In this document: piece by piece, positions 1-5,120 of the stretch
Position numbering within the stretch: the stretch's first letter is position 1
Layout of the letters: every line of letters starts with the position of its first letter
Source: Nitrospirota bacterium
Lineage (GTDB): Bacteria > NPL-UPA2 > JAGMAN01
DNA: 5,795 bases
Assembly: GCA_030605915.1 (NCBI GenBank)
Contig: JAUWHM010000092.1
Coordinates: 1-5,795 of the forward strand
Reading direction: 5' to 3'
The notes under the pieces: model-generated
What the model was told of the DNA's origin: nothing
The model's input: only the letters and a program-made list of their open reading frames with translations
Database searches by the model: none
Position numbers and translations under genes: made by a program

Positions 1-21
1 AATTCGACACTCATTTTTGCA

Positions 22-50
22 TTGACACAAGCCTTTGAGTCTGGTAGTAT
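22..50 (+). promoter_or_regulatory. Predicted sigma-70 promoter of hppA
   Basis: A perfect -35 hexamer TTGACA (22-27) is followed, after a 17-bp spacer, by TAGTAT (45-50), a good -10 match. Transcription would start near position 57, leaving a 5' leader of under 30 nt before hppA. The motif match and spacing are seen directly; use as a promoter is inferred. Nothing else is recognisable in positions 1-21. Confidence 0.7.
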
Positions 51-67
51 CATCAGAAAAGGAATAA

Positions 68-85
68 ATGAACGAGTATAACTGA
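68..85 (+). CDS. Possible five-codon leader minigene (MNEYN)
   Basis: An ATG at 68 opens a five-codon frame ending in TGA at 83-85, which shares its last base with the hppA start ATG (TGATG at 83-87). The best purine-rich ribosome-binding sequence in the leader, AAAAGGA (57-63), lies 4 nt before this ATG and is too far (21 nt) from the hppA start. The layout would suit translational coupling, where a ribosome ends the short frame and restarts on hppA. It could equally be chance: the spacing is short and a weak GAG (74-76) sits at normal distance before hppA. Confidence 0.25.
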   Translation: MNEYN

Positions 86-2148
86 TGACTGCATTAATCA
101 TCTCTATGCTAACTGGACTTACGAGTTTAGCCTTTGCTGCCTTTCTGGCCCGGCGGGTGATGAGGAAGGAAGCTGGTTCTCCCGAGATGCGGCGCATCTC
201 GGAGGCGGTACAGCAAGGGTCTATAGCTTTCCTGAAAAGGGAGTATAAAGCCATTTTTGTCTTTATGCTTATTCTCATTGCCGTCTTATGGGTAGGAATA
301 GACAGGGGAACAGCTATCGCTTACTTAGTGGGAGCCATAGGTTCTTTGGTGGCTGGCTTCTTTGGAATGCGGGTGGCGACGAGAGCCAGTTCCCGCACCG
401 CTCAGGCCGCAAAGCGCAGTTTCAGTGAGGCCCTCGGAGTAGCCTTCCCGGCGGGAGCAGTGATGGGGATGCTGGTAGTTGGCATAGGGCTTTTTAGCCT
501 CTCACTCCTTTATTATATCTACACTGTTACCCACATGAGGACTTACCTGGACCTTTCACCATATCCTATCATTAACTATGGACCTAACCTCTTCCAAACA
601 GCCAAGCTTATTGCTGGCTTTAGCCTGGGAGCAAGCTCGGTAGCTTTATTTGCCCGGGTGGGAGGAGGGATCTATACCAAGGCAGCCGATATAGGGGCAG
701 ATTTGGTGGGTAAGGTGGAAGCAGGGATTCCGGAAGATGACCCCCGCAATCCCGCTGTCATTGCTGATAATGTAGGAGATAATGTGGGAGATGTAGCGGG
801 CATGGGAGCTGACCTCTATGAATCCTATGTGGGGGCTATTATCGCTGGTATCGTCATTGCCGCTGCCAATAGGAGCAAAGAAGGCATCCTCTTAGCCTTA
901 TTCTTAGCTTCCATTGGCATTATTTCCTCTATCTTAGGGACTTTCTTTGTCCGGACACGGGCAAAAAATGCCCAGAGGGCGCTACGAAATGGAACCTTTT
1001 GGAGTGCTTTTTTCTTCCTCATCGGGTCTTTTCTTGTAGTGAAACTCTGGTATGGAGACTTAGGAGCCTTCTATGCAACTACCTCAGGTCTCCTGGCTGG
1101 AATAGTCATTGGGCTGGTGGCTGAGTTTTATACTACCGGGAAATCTATCCGGATGCTGGCTAAATCTTCCCAGACAGGGGCGGCTACCAATATCATCCAG
1201 GGGTTTGCCGTAGGGATGAAGAGTACGGTGCTGCCCATGGTGGTAATTGGCATAGCCATTATGATTGCCTATCACTTTGGCCATTTCTATGGGATTGCCC
1301 TGGCCGCTATGGGAATGCTATCCATCACTGGGATAACGGTCTCTGTTGATGCTTATGGACCGATTGCCGATAATGCCGGGGGAATTGCTGAGATGGCTCA
1401 CCTTGGCCCGGATGTGAGAAAGACAACCGATTCATTAGATGCGGCGGGAAATACAACCGCCGCTATTGCCAAGGGATTTGCTATTGGCTCGGCGGCTCTG
1501 ACCTCTCTTGCTCTATTTTCAGCCTATATCAAAGCCGCCCAGATGCAGACCATAGACATCATGCATTCTTCAGTAATAGCTGGCCTCTTCATTGGGGGTA
1601 TGCTTCCTTTTCTGTTCACCTCCTCTACCTTAAGGTCAGTGGGAAAAGCCGCCTTTCAGGTGGTGGAAGAGGTAAGGAGGCAGTTCAGGGAGATACCCGG
1701 TCTGATGGAGGGAAAAGCTCAACCCGATTATGCTAAATGTGTGGACATTACTACCGCTACCGCTCTCCGGGAGATGATTATCCCTGGTGCTCTTGCCGTT
1801 ACTATTCCTCTAATTATGGGTACTTTTCTTGGCAGGGAAGCTTTGGGGGGGATGTTGGCTGGTTCATTGGTTACCGGTGTGCCGATGGCCATTCTCTTAG
1901 CTAACGCCGGGGGAGCCTGGGATAATGCCAAGAAGTTCATTGAGGCTGGTAACTTAGGGGGTAAAGGGACGACAACACATGCGGCCGCGGTGACCGGGGA
2001 TACGGTTGGTGACCCATTTAAAGATACATCCGGTCCTTCTCTCAATATCCTGCTTAAATTGATGGCCATCACTTCCCTGGTCTTCACCCCCTTAATGGTG
2101 GAAAGACTGCGCCCCAGCCTCCTACAGTTGATTAATAAATTGTTTTAA
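85..2148 (+). CDS. hppA: Membrane-bound ion-translocating pyrophosphatase, K+-dependent type
   Basis: This integral membrane enzyme hydrolyses pyrophosphate and pumps Na+ and/or H+ across the cytoplasmic membrane. At 687 residues it has normal family length, with many hydrophobic helices (about 16 expected). The substrate site is complete: K199, D202, D206, K210 in the DxGADLVGKVE motif, E217/D218, then D228, D232 and D236. A second acidic motif has D429 in ADNAGG, and the C-terminal motif has D613, D639, D643 and K646 (GDTVGDPFKD). Ala459 in NTTAAIAKG, where K+-independent enzymes have Lys, indicates K+ dependence. The gate residues D243, E246 and K658 match the Thermotoga maritima Na+ pump arrangement. 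Numbering from 199 to 246 coincides with the T. maritima enzyme. The ATG at 85 is chosen because the family N-terminus begins here and an in-frame stop lies at 79-81. A promoter is visible just upstream. Family assignment is certain; the pumped ion is inferred. Confidence 0.98.
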   Translation: MTALIISMLTGLTSLAFAAFLARRVMRKEAGSPEMRRISEAVQQGSIAFLKREYKAIFVFMLILIAVLWVGIDRGTAIAYLVGAIGSLVAGFFGMRVATRASSRTAQAAKRSFSEALGVAFPAGAVMGMLVVGIGLFSLSLLYYIYTVTHMRTYLDLSPYPIINYGPNLFQTAKLIAGFSLGASSVALFARVGGGIYTKAADIGADLVGKVEAGIPEDDPRNPAVIADNVGDNVGDVAGMGADLYESYVGAIIAGIVIAAANRSKEGILLALFLASIGIISSILGTFFVRTRAKNAQRALRNGTFWSAFFFLIGSFLVVKLWYGDLGAFYATTSGLLAGIVIGLVAEFYTTGKSIRMLAKSSQTGAATNIIQGFAVGMKSTVLPMVVIGIAIMIAYHFGHFYGIALAAMGMLSITGITVSVDAYGPIADNAGGIAEMAHLGPDVRKTTDSLDAAGNTTAAIAKGFAIGSAALTSLALFSAYIKAAQMQTIDIMHSSVIAGLFIGGMLPFLFTSSTLRSVGKAAFQVVEEVRRQFREIPGLMEGKAQPDYAKCVDITTATALREMIIPGALAVTIPLIMGTFLGREALGGMLAGSLVTGVPMAILLANAGGAWDNAKKFIEAGNLGGKGTTTHAAAVTGDTVGDPFKDTSGPSLNILLKLMAITSLVFTPLMVERLRPSLLQLINKLF

Positions 2149-2176
2149 AAACGAGCGAATTCCCTTTTTAAGCAGG

Positions 2177-2251
2177 TGTAGGGGTTCGATTTACTTGTCC
2201 TGAGCTTGTCGAAGGGTCGAACCCGCGGGTCGCATGAATGTGACCCCTACA
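2177..2251 (+). repeat. Composite inverted-repeat element between hppA and ychF
   Basis: The element is bounded by TGTAGGGG (2177-2184) and its exact complement CCCCTACA (2244-2251). Inside, GGGTTCGA (2182-2189) pairs with TCGAACCC (2217-2224). A second hairpin pairs 2227-2235 with 2238-2246 (one G-T wobble, so its loop must open by a pair or two), and ACCCGCGGGT (2221-2230) is a perfect palindrome. The centre carries CCTGAGCTTGTCGAAGG (2199-2215), which I recall as part of a repeat common in many uncultivated bacterial genomes. The inverted repeats are seen; calling it a miniature mobile or REP-like element is inference. It may also act as an RNA hairpin after hppA, but no T-run follows it. 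The rest of the 140-bp gap shows no clear promoter for ychF, which may be read through from hppA. Confidence 0.75.
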
Positions 2252-2288
2252 AAAGCTCGCACCGAAGGTGTGCTAAGGTTAGACAGAA

Positions 2289-3455
2289 ATGGGTTTAAGT
2301 TGCGGAATTATTGGTCTTCCCAATGTAGGAAAATCTACTGTATTCAATGCTCTCACTCGGGGCAACGCTTCAGTTTTCAACTATCCTTTCTGCACTATTG
2401 AGCCAAATGTTGGCGTAGTGCCCGTTCCCGACGAGAGATTGGAAGGATTAGGAGCTATAGTTAAATCAGAAGACATAACTCCAACCACTATTAAGTTCCT
2501 GGACATCGCCGGCTTGGTTAAAGGAGCAAGCAAGGGGGAAGGATTGGGGAACCAGTTCTTATCCCATATTCGCACAGTGGAAGCTATCGTGCATGTAGTT
2601 CGCTGCTTCCAGGATAGAAAGGTAGCTCATATTGAGCCCGACATCGAGCCCGAGCGGGATATTGAGATGGTTAATTTAGAGTTAGCTCTTGCCGATTTAG
2701 AGTTGGTGGAGCGGCGATTAGAGAAGGTGGAGAAGTTGGCCAAAAGCGGGGAACACGTAAGAGTGCTGCACAGCCGAAGCACGGTGAAGCAGTGCCGTTT
2801 CACAGGCAGTGCCGTAAGGCAAGCGGAGGTCGAGGAGGAAAGAGAATTGCTTAATAGGATTAAATCATGGCTCGGTGAGGGTAAACCAGTTCGTTCCCTC
2901 AGCTTGAGTATGGAGGAGTCCCATTTAATAAGGGACCTCGGTCTCTTAACCTCGAAGCCGGTCATCTATTTAGCCAATGTAGGGGAGGATATGTCAGCCA
3001 CTCCTGAGCAGCCCTACCTGAAGGAGGTTAAGGAAGTAGCTAAGAAGGAAGGGGCCGAGGTAATCTCTCTCTCAGCTAAGTTAGAGGCGGAGATGGCCGA
3101 GTTGGGAGAGGAGGAAGCCAGGGAGTTCAGGGAAGAGATGGGGATTCGGGAGCCTTGGCTCACTAAATTGATTCAAGCCTGTTATTCATTATTAGGTCTA
3201 ATCACCTTCTATACTGTAGCTCAGGGCAAGGTGAGAGCCTGGACGGTAGTTAAAGGGACGAAAGCGCCGGAGGCCGCCGGTAAGGTCCATTCAGATATGC
3301 AGAGGGGCTTCATCCGGGCTGAAGTCATTCCCTTTGAGGATTTAAATGCACAGGGCTCCTTAACTGTGTGTAGGGAGAAAGGCTTAGTCAGAACAGAGGG
3401 GAAGAATTACACGGTGCCGGATGGAGATGTCATCTACTTCCATTTCCACCTTTAG
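2289..3455 (+). CDS. ychF: Obg-family translation-associated ATPase YchF
   Basis: YchF (OLA1 family) is a cytoplasmic P-loop NTPase that binds ribosomes and prefers ATP to GTP. The P-loop GLPNVGKS is at residues 9-16, followed by the NYPFCTIEPNVG switch I region. Switch II begins at D72 (DIAGLVKGASKGEGLGNQFL). N230-V-G-E233 replaces the GTPase NKxD motif, which fits ATP preference. A TGS domain covers about 304-388 and keeps RAWT, AAGKVHSDM and GFIRAEVI. The protein has 388 residues against about 363-366 normally; the excess lies in one block at residues 156-178, where the helical hairpin after AKSG turns. The start is the only ATG giving the conserved N-terminus; AAGG (2275-2278) lies 10 nt upstream, a weak ribosome-binding site. 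It stands 140 bp after hppA and is cut off from rpsF by a likely terminator. Confidence 0.97.
   Translation: MGLSCGIIGLPNVGKSTVFNALTRGNASVFNYPFCTIEPNVGVVPVPDERLEGLGAIVKSEDITPTTIKFLDIAGLVKGASKGEGLGNQFLSHIRTVEAIVHVVRCFQDRKVAHIEPDIEPERDIEMVNLELALADLELVERRLEKVEKLAKSGEHVRVLHSRSTVKQCRFTGSAVRQAEVEEERELLNRIKSWLGEGKPVRSLSLSMEESHLIRDLGLLTSKPVIYLANVGEDMSATPEQPYLKEVKEVAKKEGAEVISLSAKLEAEMAELGEEEAREFREEMGIREPWLTKLIQACYSLLGLITFYTVAQGKVRAWTVVKGTKAPEAAGKVHSDMQRGFIRAEVIPFEDLNAQGSLTVCREKGLVRTEGKNYTVPDGDVIYFHFHL
2754..2822 (+). repeat. In-frame ~69-bp insertion within ychF, structured
   Basis: Compared with remembered YchF sequences, the stretch after AKSGE is followed by 23 additional residues (156-178) before the familiar helix resumes at AEVEEERELLNRIK. 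The DNA is rich in short repeats. GCAGTGCCG occurs twice (2789-2797, 2806-2814), GTGAA (2774-2778) pairs with TTCAC (2789-2793 region onward, ending at 2793), and GTGCT (2763-2767) pairs with AGCAC (2778-2782 region). The exact arm positions should be re-read from the sequence. This looks like a small palindromic element captured in frame, similar in principle to the Rickettsia palindromic elements. The length excess is well supported; the mobile-element origin is inference and the boundaries are approximate. Confidence 0.5.
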
Positions 3456-3456
3456 T

Positions 3457-3542
3457 AGGAGCAAGGCATTTTCCGCTCGCCCGCCTGCGGCAGGCAGGCT
3501 TGTGGTTGCTCGCTACTTCGCTTCAAAGCCTTGCTCCTTTTT
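3457..3542 (+). terminator. Likely intrinsic terminator after ychF, with a large loop
   Basis: AGGAGCAAGGC (3457-3467) and GCCTTGCTCCT (3528-3538) are perfect 11-bp complements, and a run of five T (3538-3542) follows directly. This is the form of a Rho-independent terminator, placed 1 nt after the ychF stop. The loop is about 60 nt, far larger than usual, and holds a separate hairpin that could shorten it. Termination is inferred. Confidence 0.6.
3483..3499 (+). repeat. Short palindromic repeat word in terminator loop
   Basis: GCCTGC (3483-3488) and GCAGGC (3490-3495) form a tight 6-bp hairpin with a one-base centre, followed by AGGC. I recall words built from GCCTGC and GCAGGCAGGC as common intergenic repeats in many environmental genomes; that is memory, not a search. 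The hairpin would bring the arms of the surrounding terminator stem closer. The flanking 3470-3527 region has no coding potential I can support. Confidence 0.55.
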
Positions 3543-3562
3543 AGAGAAGCCTTAATTTTAAT

Positions 3563-3591
3563 TTGACAATGGCCGGCTATCCTGTTATGCT
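3563..3591 (+). promoter_or_regulatory. Predicted strong promoter of the rpsF-dnaB cluster
   Basis: TTGACA (3563-3568) is a perfect -35 box. A 17-bp spacer leads to TATGCT (3586-3591), and TG at 3583-3584 makes it an extended -10. Transcription would start near 3597-3598, giving a leader of under 20 nt before rpsF. It directly follows the terminator after ychF, so it probably starts the rpsF-ssb-rpsR-rplI-dnaB transcript. Motifs are seen; activity is inferred. Confidence 0.75.
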
Positions 3592-3614
3592 GTCGGTGAA
3601 TAGGAGGTAAGAAG

Positions 3615-3896
3615 GTGAACGATTACGAAGGGGTATTCATCATCGACCCCAGTTCAGGGGAGGAAGATGGGGAGAAAGCCATATCCGGAGTGGAGGAGGT
3701 GATAAGTAAGAATAAGGGTACAGTGGAGAAGAGGGAGAAGTGGGGAAAGAGGAGTTTAGCCTATGAAGTTAAGGGAAAGAAGGAAGGTTTCTACTTCTCG
3801 CTCATCTTCAAAATAGAACCAAAAGCGATTCCCGAACTCAAGAGAGTTTACCAACTAAATAGTTCCATCTTGAGGCATCTAATCTTTCGAAAATGA
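3615..3896 (+). CDS. rpsF: Small-subunit ribosomal protein bS6
   Basis: bS6 sits in the platform of the 30S subunit, where it binds 16S rRNA as a pair with bS18, encoded two genes on. The 93-residue product has normal length and the family pattern: YEGVFIIDP at 4-12, a helix with VEEVISKNKG, then W43-GKRSLAYEVKGKKEGFY and the closing LNSSILRHLIFRK. The start is GTG at 3615, set by a strong AGGAGG (3602-3607) 7 nt upstream; no competing in-frame ATG gives a full N-terminus. The long glutamate-rich C-terminal tail of enterobacterial S6 is absent, as in many bacteria. The stop TGA (3894-3896) overlaps an ATG at 3893 in the ssb frame, showing tight operon packing. Confidence 0.96.
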   Translation: MNDYEGVFIIDPSSGEEDGEKAISGVEEVISKNKGTVEKREKWGKRSLAYEVKGKKEGFYFSLIFKIEPKAIPELKRVYQLNSSILRHLIFRK

Positions 3897-3897
3897 T

Positions 3898-3906
3898 GGG
3901 GGGGGG
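3898..3906 (+). promoter_or_regulatory. G9 tract acting as the ssb ribosome-binding region
   Basis: Nine consecutive G lie between the rpsF stop and the preferred ssb start. Five of them can pair with the anti-Shine-Dalgarno core (one G-U pair) at 7 nt from the ATG at 3914, while the upstream ATGs at 3893/3896 would place the tract inside the coding region. AAGGG (3907-3911) is too close to the ATG. The tract therefore favours 3914 as the start. Homopolymer runs of this length are also prone to slippage and sequencing error. Confidence 0.5.
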
Positions 3907-3913
3907 AAGGGAA

Positions 3914-4339
3914 ATGGCTAATTTAAATGCTGTCTTTTTGATAGGGAACTTGACTAGAGATCCGGAGCTTCGCTATGCTCCCAGCGGAAGCGCAGTAACC
4001 AATTTAGGTTTAGCCACCAGCCGGGTCTTCACCACCCAGGCGGGAGAGAGAAAGGAGCAAGTCTGCTTTGTGCGGATAGTTGTTTGGGGAAAGCAAGCAG
4101 AGGCGTGTAGCCAATACCTGAATAAAGGAAGTCAGATATTTGTGGAAGGGAGACTGCAGAGTCGTAGCTGGGAGACCGGGGATGGGCAGAAGCGCAGCAC
4201 TTTGGAGGTGGTAGCCAGACGCATCCAGTTTTTAGATAGAAAACCGGCCGAGGGACCGGTGGTTGAGGAGAGCCGGGAAGGAGTAGACGTGTCAGAGGAG
4301 ATAGCCAGTGAGGAGAGCGAGGAAGAAGGAACCAGCTAA
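3914..4339 (+). CDS. ssb: Single-stranded DNA-binding protein
   Basis: SSB coats single-stranded DNA during replication, repair and recombination, usually as a homotetramer. An OB fold spans about residues 1-108: NAVFLIGNLTRDPELRY at 5-21, VVWGKQAE around W58, GSQIFVEGRLQSRSW at 72-86 and the RRIQFLDR end. A short acidic tail follows (109-141). I start at ATG 3914 (141 aa) because MANLNAVFLIGN matches the family N-terminus and a purine-rich G tract sits at the right distance. The frame is open from ATG 3893 (148 aa), which would add MMGGGRE. The tail ends in EEEGTS and lacks the usual D/E-rich DIPF-type tip that recruits partner proteins; its last 32 nt overlap rpsR. The gene sits between rpsF and rpsR, as in many bacteria. 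Confidence 0.95.
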   Translation: MANLNAVFLIGNLTRDPELRYAPSGSAVTNLGLATSRVFTTQAGERKEQVCFVRIVVWGKQAEACSQYLNKGSQIFVEGRLQSRSWETGDGQKRSTLEVVARRIQFLDRKPAEGPVVEESREGVDVSEEIASEESEEEGTS

Positions 4340-4556
4340 GAAGTTCATCAGGAGGAAACGCCCTTGCAAGTTCTGTCAGGATAAGGTAAAAGAGATAGAT
4401 TTCAAGGTAGTAGGTCGGCTCCAGAGCTATATCACTGAACGGGGAAAGATTCTTCCCCGCCGCATTTCTGGTAACTGTGCTAAACACCAGAGACAGCTAA
4501 CCAAAGCTATCAAAAGGGCCAGACAACTTGTCCTCCTGCCATTTGTGGCTAAATAG
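4308..4556 (+). CDS. rpsR: Small-subunit ribosomal protein bS18
   Basis: bS18 binds 16S rRNA in the 30S platform together with bS6. The 82-residue protein has the typical very basic N-terminus, RRKRPCKFC, the core FKVVGRLQSYITERGKILPRR, and the closing NCAKHQRQLTKAIKRARQLVLLPF. C20, C23, C57 and H60 form a CxxC...CxxH set that could hold zinc, as in the cysteine-bearing S18 variants; metal binding is inferred. The start is GTG 4308, set by AGAGGAG (4294-4300) 7 nt upstream, and lies inside the ssb 3' end, overlapping it by 32 nt in another frame. This overlap implies translational coupling with ssb. A second start further inside would remove the conserved basic N-terminus. Confidence 0.96.
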   Translation: MRRARKKEPAKKFIRRKRPCKFCQDKVKEIDFKVVGRLQSYITERGKILPRRISGNCAKHQRQLTKAIKRARQLVLLPFVAK

Positions 4557-4561
4557 ATTTG

Positions 4562-4642
4562 TAATTCAGACAGTCGACACAGATTTACACTGACGGTGGG
4601 CTAAGTTCTATGTTTCATCCGTGTCCATCCGTGGCTGAATTA
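4562..4642 (+). repeat. Imperfect inverted-repeat element between rpsR and rplI
   Basis: TAATTCAG (4562-4569) and CTGAATTA (4635-4642) are perfect terminal complements, with GACAC (4576-4580) and GTGTC (4621-4625) as an inner pair. CATCCGTG is repeated at 4616-4623 and 4626-4633. The word CATCCGTGTCCATCCGTGG resembles, from memory, a dispersed repeat in many environmental bacterial genomes. It fills nearly all of the 105-bp gap between rpsR and the rplI start, and no promoter or T-run terminator is evident there. A miniature non-coding mobile element is the likeliest reading; this is inference. Confidence 0.65.
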
Positions 4643-4650
4643 TGGTGAAT

Positions 4651-4654
4651 GGAG
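4651..4654 (+). promoter_or_regulatory. rplI ribosome-binding site, decides the start
   Basis: GGAG lies 7 nt before the ATG at 4662 but only 1 nt before the in-frame ATG at 4656, which is too close to work. It therefore selects 4662, which also gives the family N-terminus MKVVL. Confidence 0.7.
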
Positions 4655-4661
4655 CATGAGA

Positions 4662-5105
4662 ATGAAGGTTGTTCTTAGACAAGACCAAGAGGGATTAGGA
4701 AACCGAGGAGATGTGGTGGAGGTAACTGCGGGCTTTGCTCGCAACTTTCTCCTGCCTCGAAGATTGGCTTTGGAATCAACTCCTAAGAACATGAAGATAT
4801 TCGAAGAAGAGAGGAGGAGGGAAGCTACTCAGGAAAGAAGGCAGAGGAAAGAGGGAGAGGATTTAGTTAAGAAATTAACTGCCATGTCCTGCACCATTGC
4901 CGTAGAGGCTGGCCAGGATGAGAAGCTGTATGGTTCGGTCACTTCCATGGACATCGCTGAGGCTTTAAAGAAAGAGGGGATTGAGGTAGATAAGCGAAAG
5001 GTGGTCTTAGAGGAACCGATAAAGTCCCTGGGCATCTATCATGTTCCTATTAAACTTCTTCCGGATATCACTGCCGAAGTGAAGGTGTGGGTAGTAAAAG
5101 CATGA
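4662..5105 (+). CDS. rplI: Large-subunit ribosomal protein bL9
   Basis: bL9 binds 23S rRNA near the L1 stalk and spans the ribosome surface, helping reading-frame fidelity. The N-domain has the signature GLGNRGDVVEVTAGFARNFLLP at residues 11-32. A long, highly charged connecting helix (about 40-75, rich in E, R and K) leads to the C-domain, with KLYGSVTSMDIAEAL, GIEVDKRKVVLEEPIKSLG and a final beta strand. Length is 147 residues from ATG 4662, normal for the family; the in-frame ATG at 4656 would add two residues but has a badly spaced ribosome-binding site. It is separated from rpsR by a repeat element and followed 15 nt later by dnaB, so rplI and dnaB look co-transcribed. Confidence 0.96.
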   Translation: MKVVLRQDQEGLGNRGDVVEVTAGFARNFLLPRRLALESTPKNMKIFEEERRREATQERRQRKEGEDLVKKLTAMSCTIAVEAGQDEKLYGSVTSMDIAEALKKEGIEVDKRKVVLEEPIKSLGIYHVPIKLLPDITAEVKVWVVKA

Positions 5106-5120
5106 AGTGAGGGATATGTT

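Noticed and set aside
1..5. Window starting with AATTC, like a cut EcoRI end of a clone
   Set aside because: An uncut GAATTC is present at 2157-2162 and nothing else suggests cloning, so it is probably coincidence.
1728..2087. 119-codon open frame on the minus strand within hppA
   Set aside because: It mirrors the strongly conserved C-terminal part of hppA, with no ribosome-binding site or family resemblance.
2145..2171. TTAAAAA / TTTTTAA pair just after hppA as a terminator
   Set aside because: The stem is made only of A-T pairs with a 13-nt loop, too weak for an intrinsic terminator.
2744..2826. AAGCGG on both sides of the ychF insertion (2744-2749 and 2821-2826), possibly a target-site duplication
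   Set aside because: The two copies are 77 nt apart, which is not a multiple of three; removing that length would break the ychF frame, so they are not a simple duplication of the insertion site.
3893..3913. Upstream ssb start at ATG 3893, overlapping the rpsF stop
   Set aside because: It would add MMGGGRE, foreign to the SSB family, and has no ribosome-binding site at proper distance; kept only as an alternative.
4029..4487. 152-codon open frame on the minus strand across ssb and rpsR
   Set aside because: It lies opposite two certain genes, has no recognisable domain and its translation is proline- and leucine-rich noise typical of an antisense shadow.
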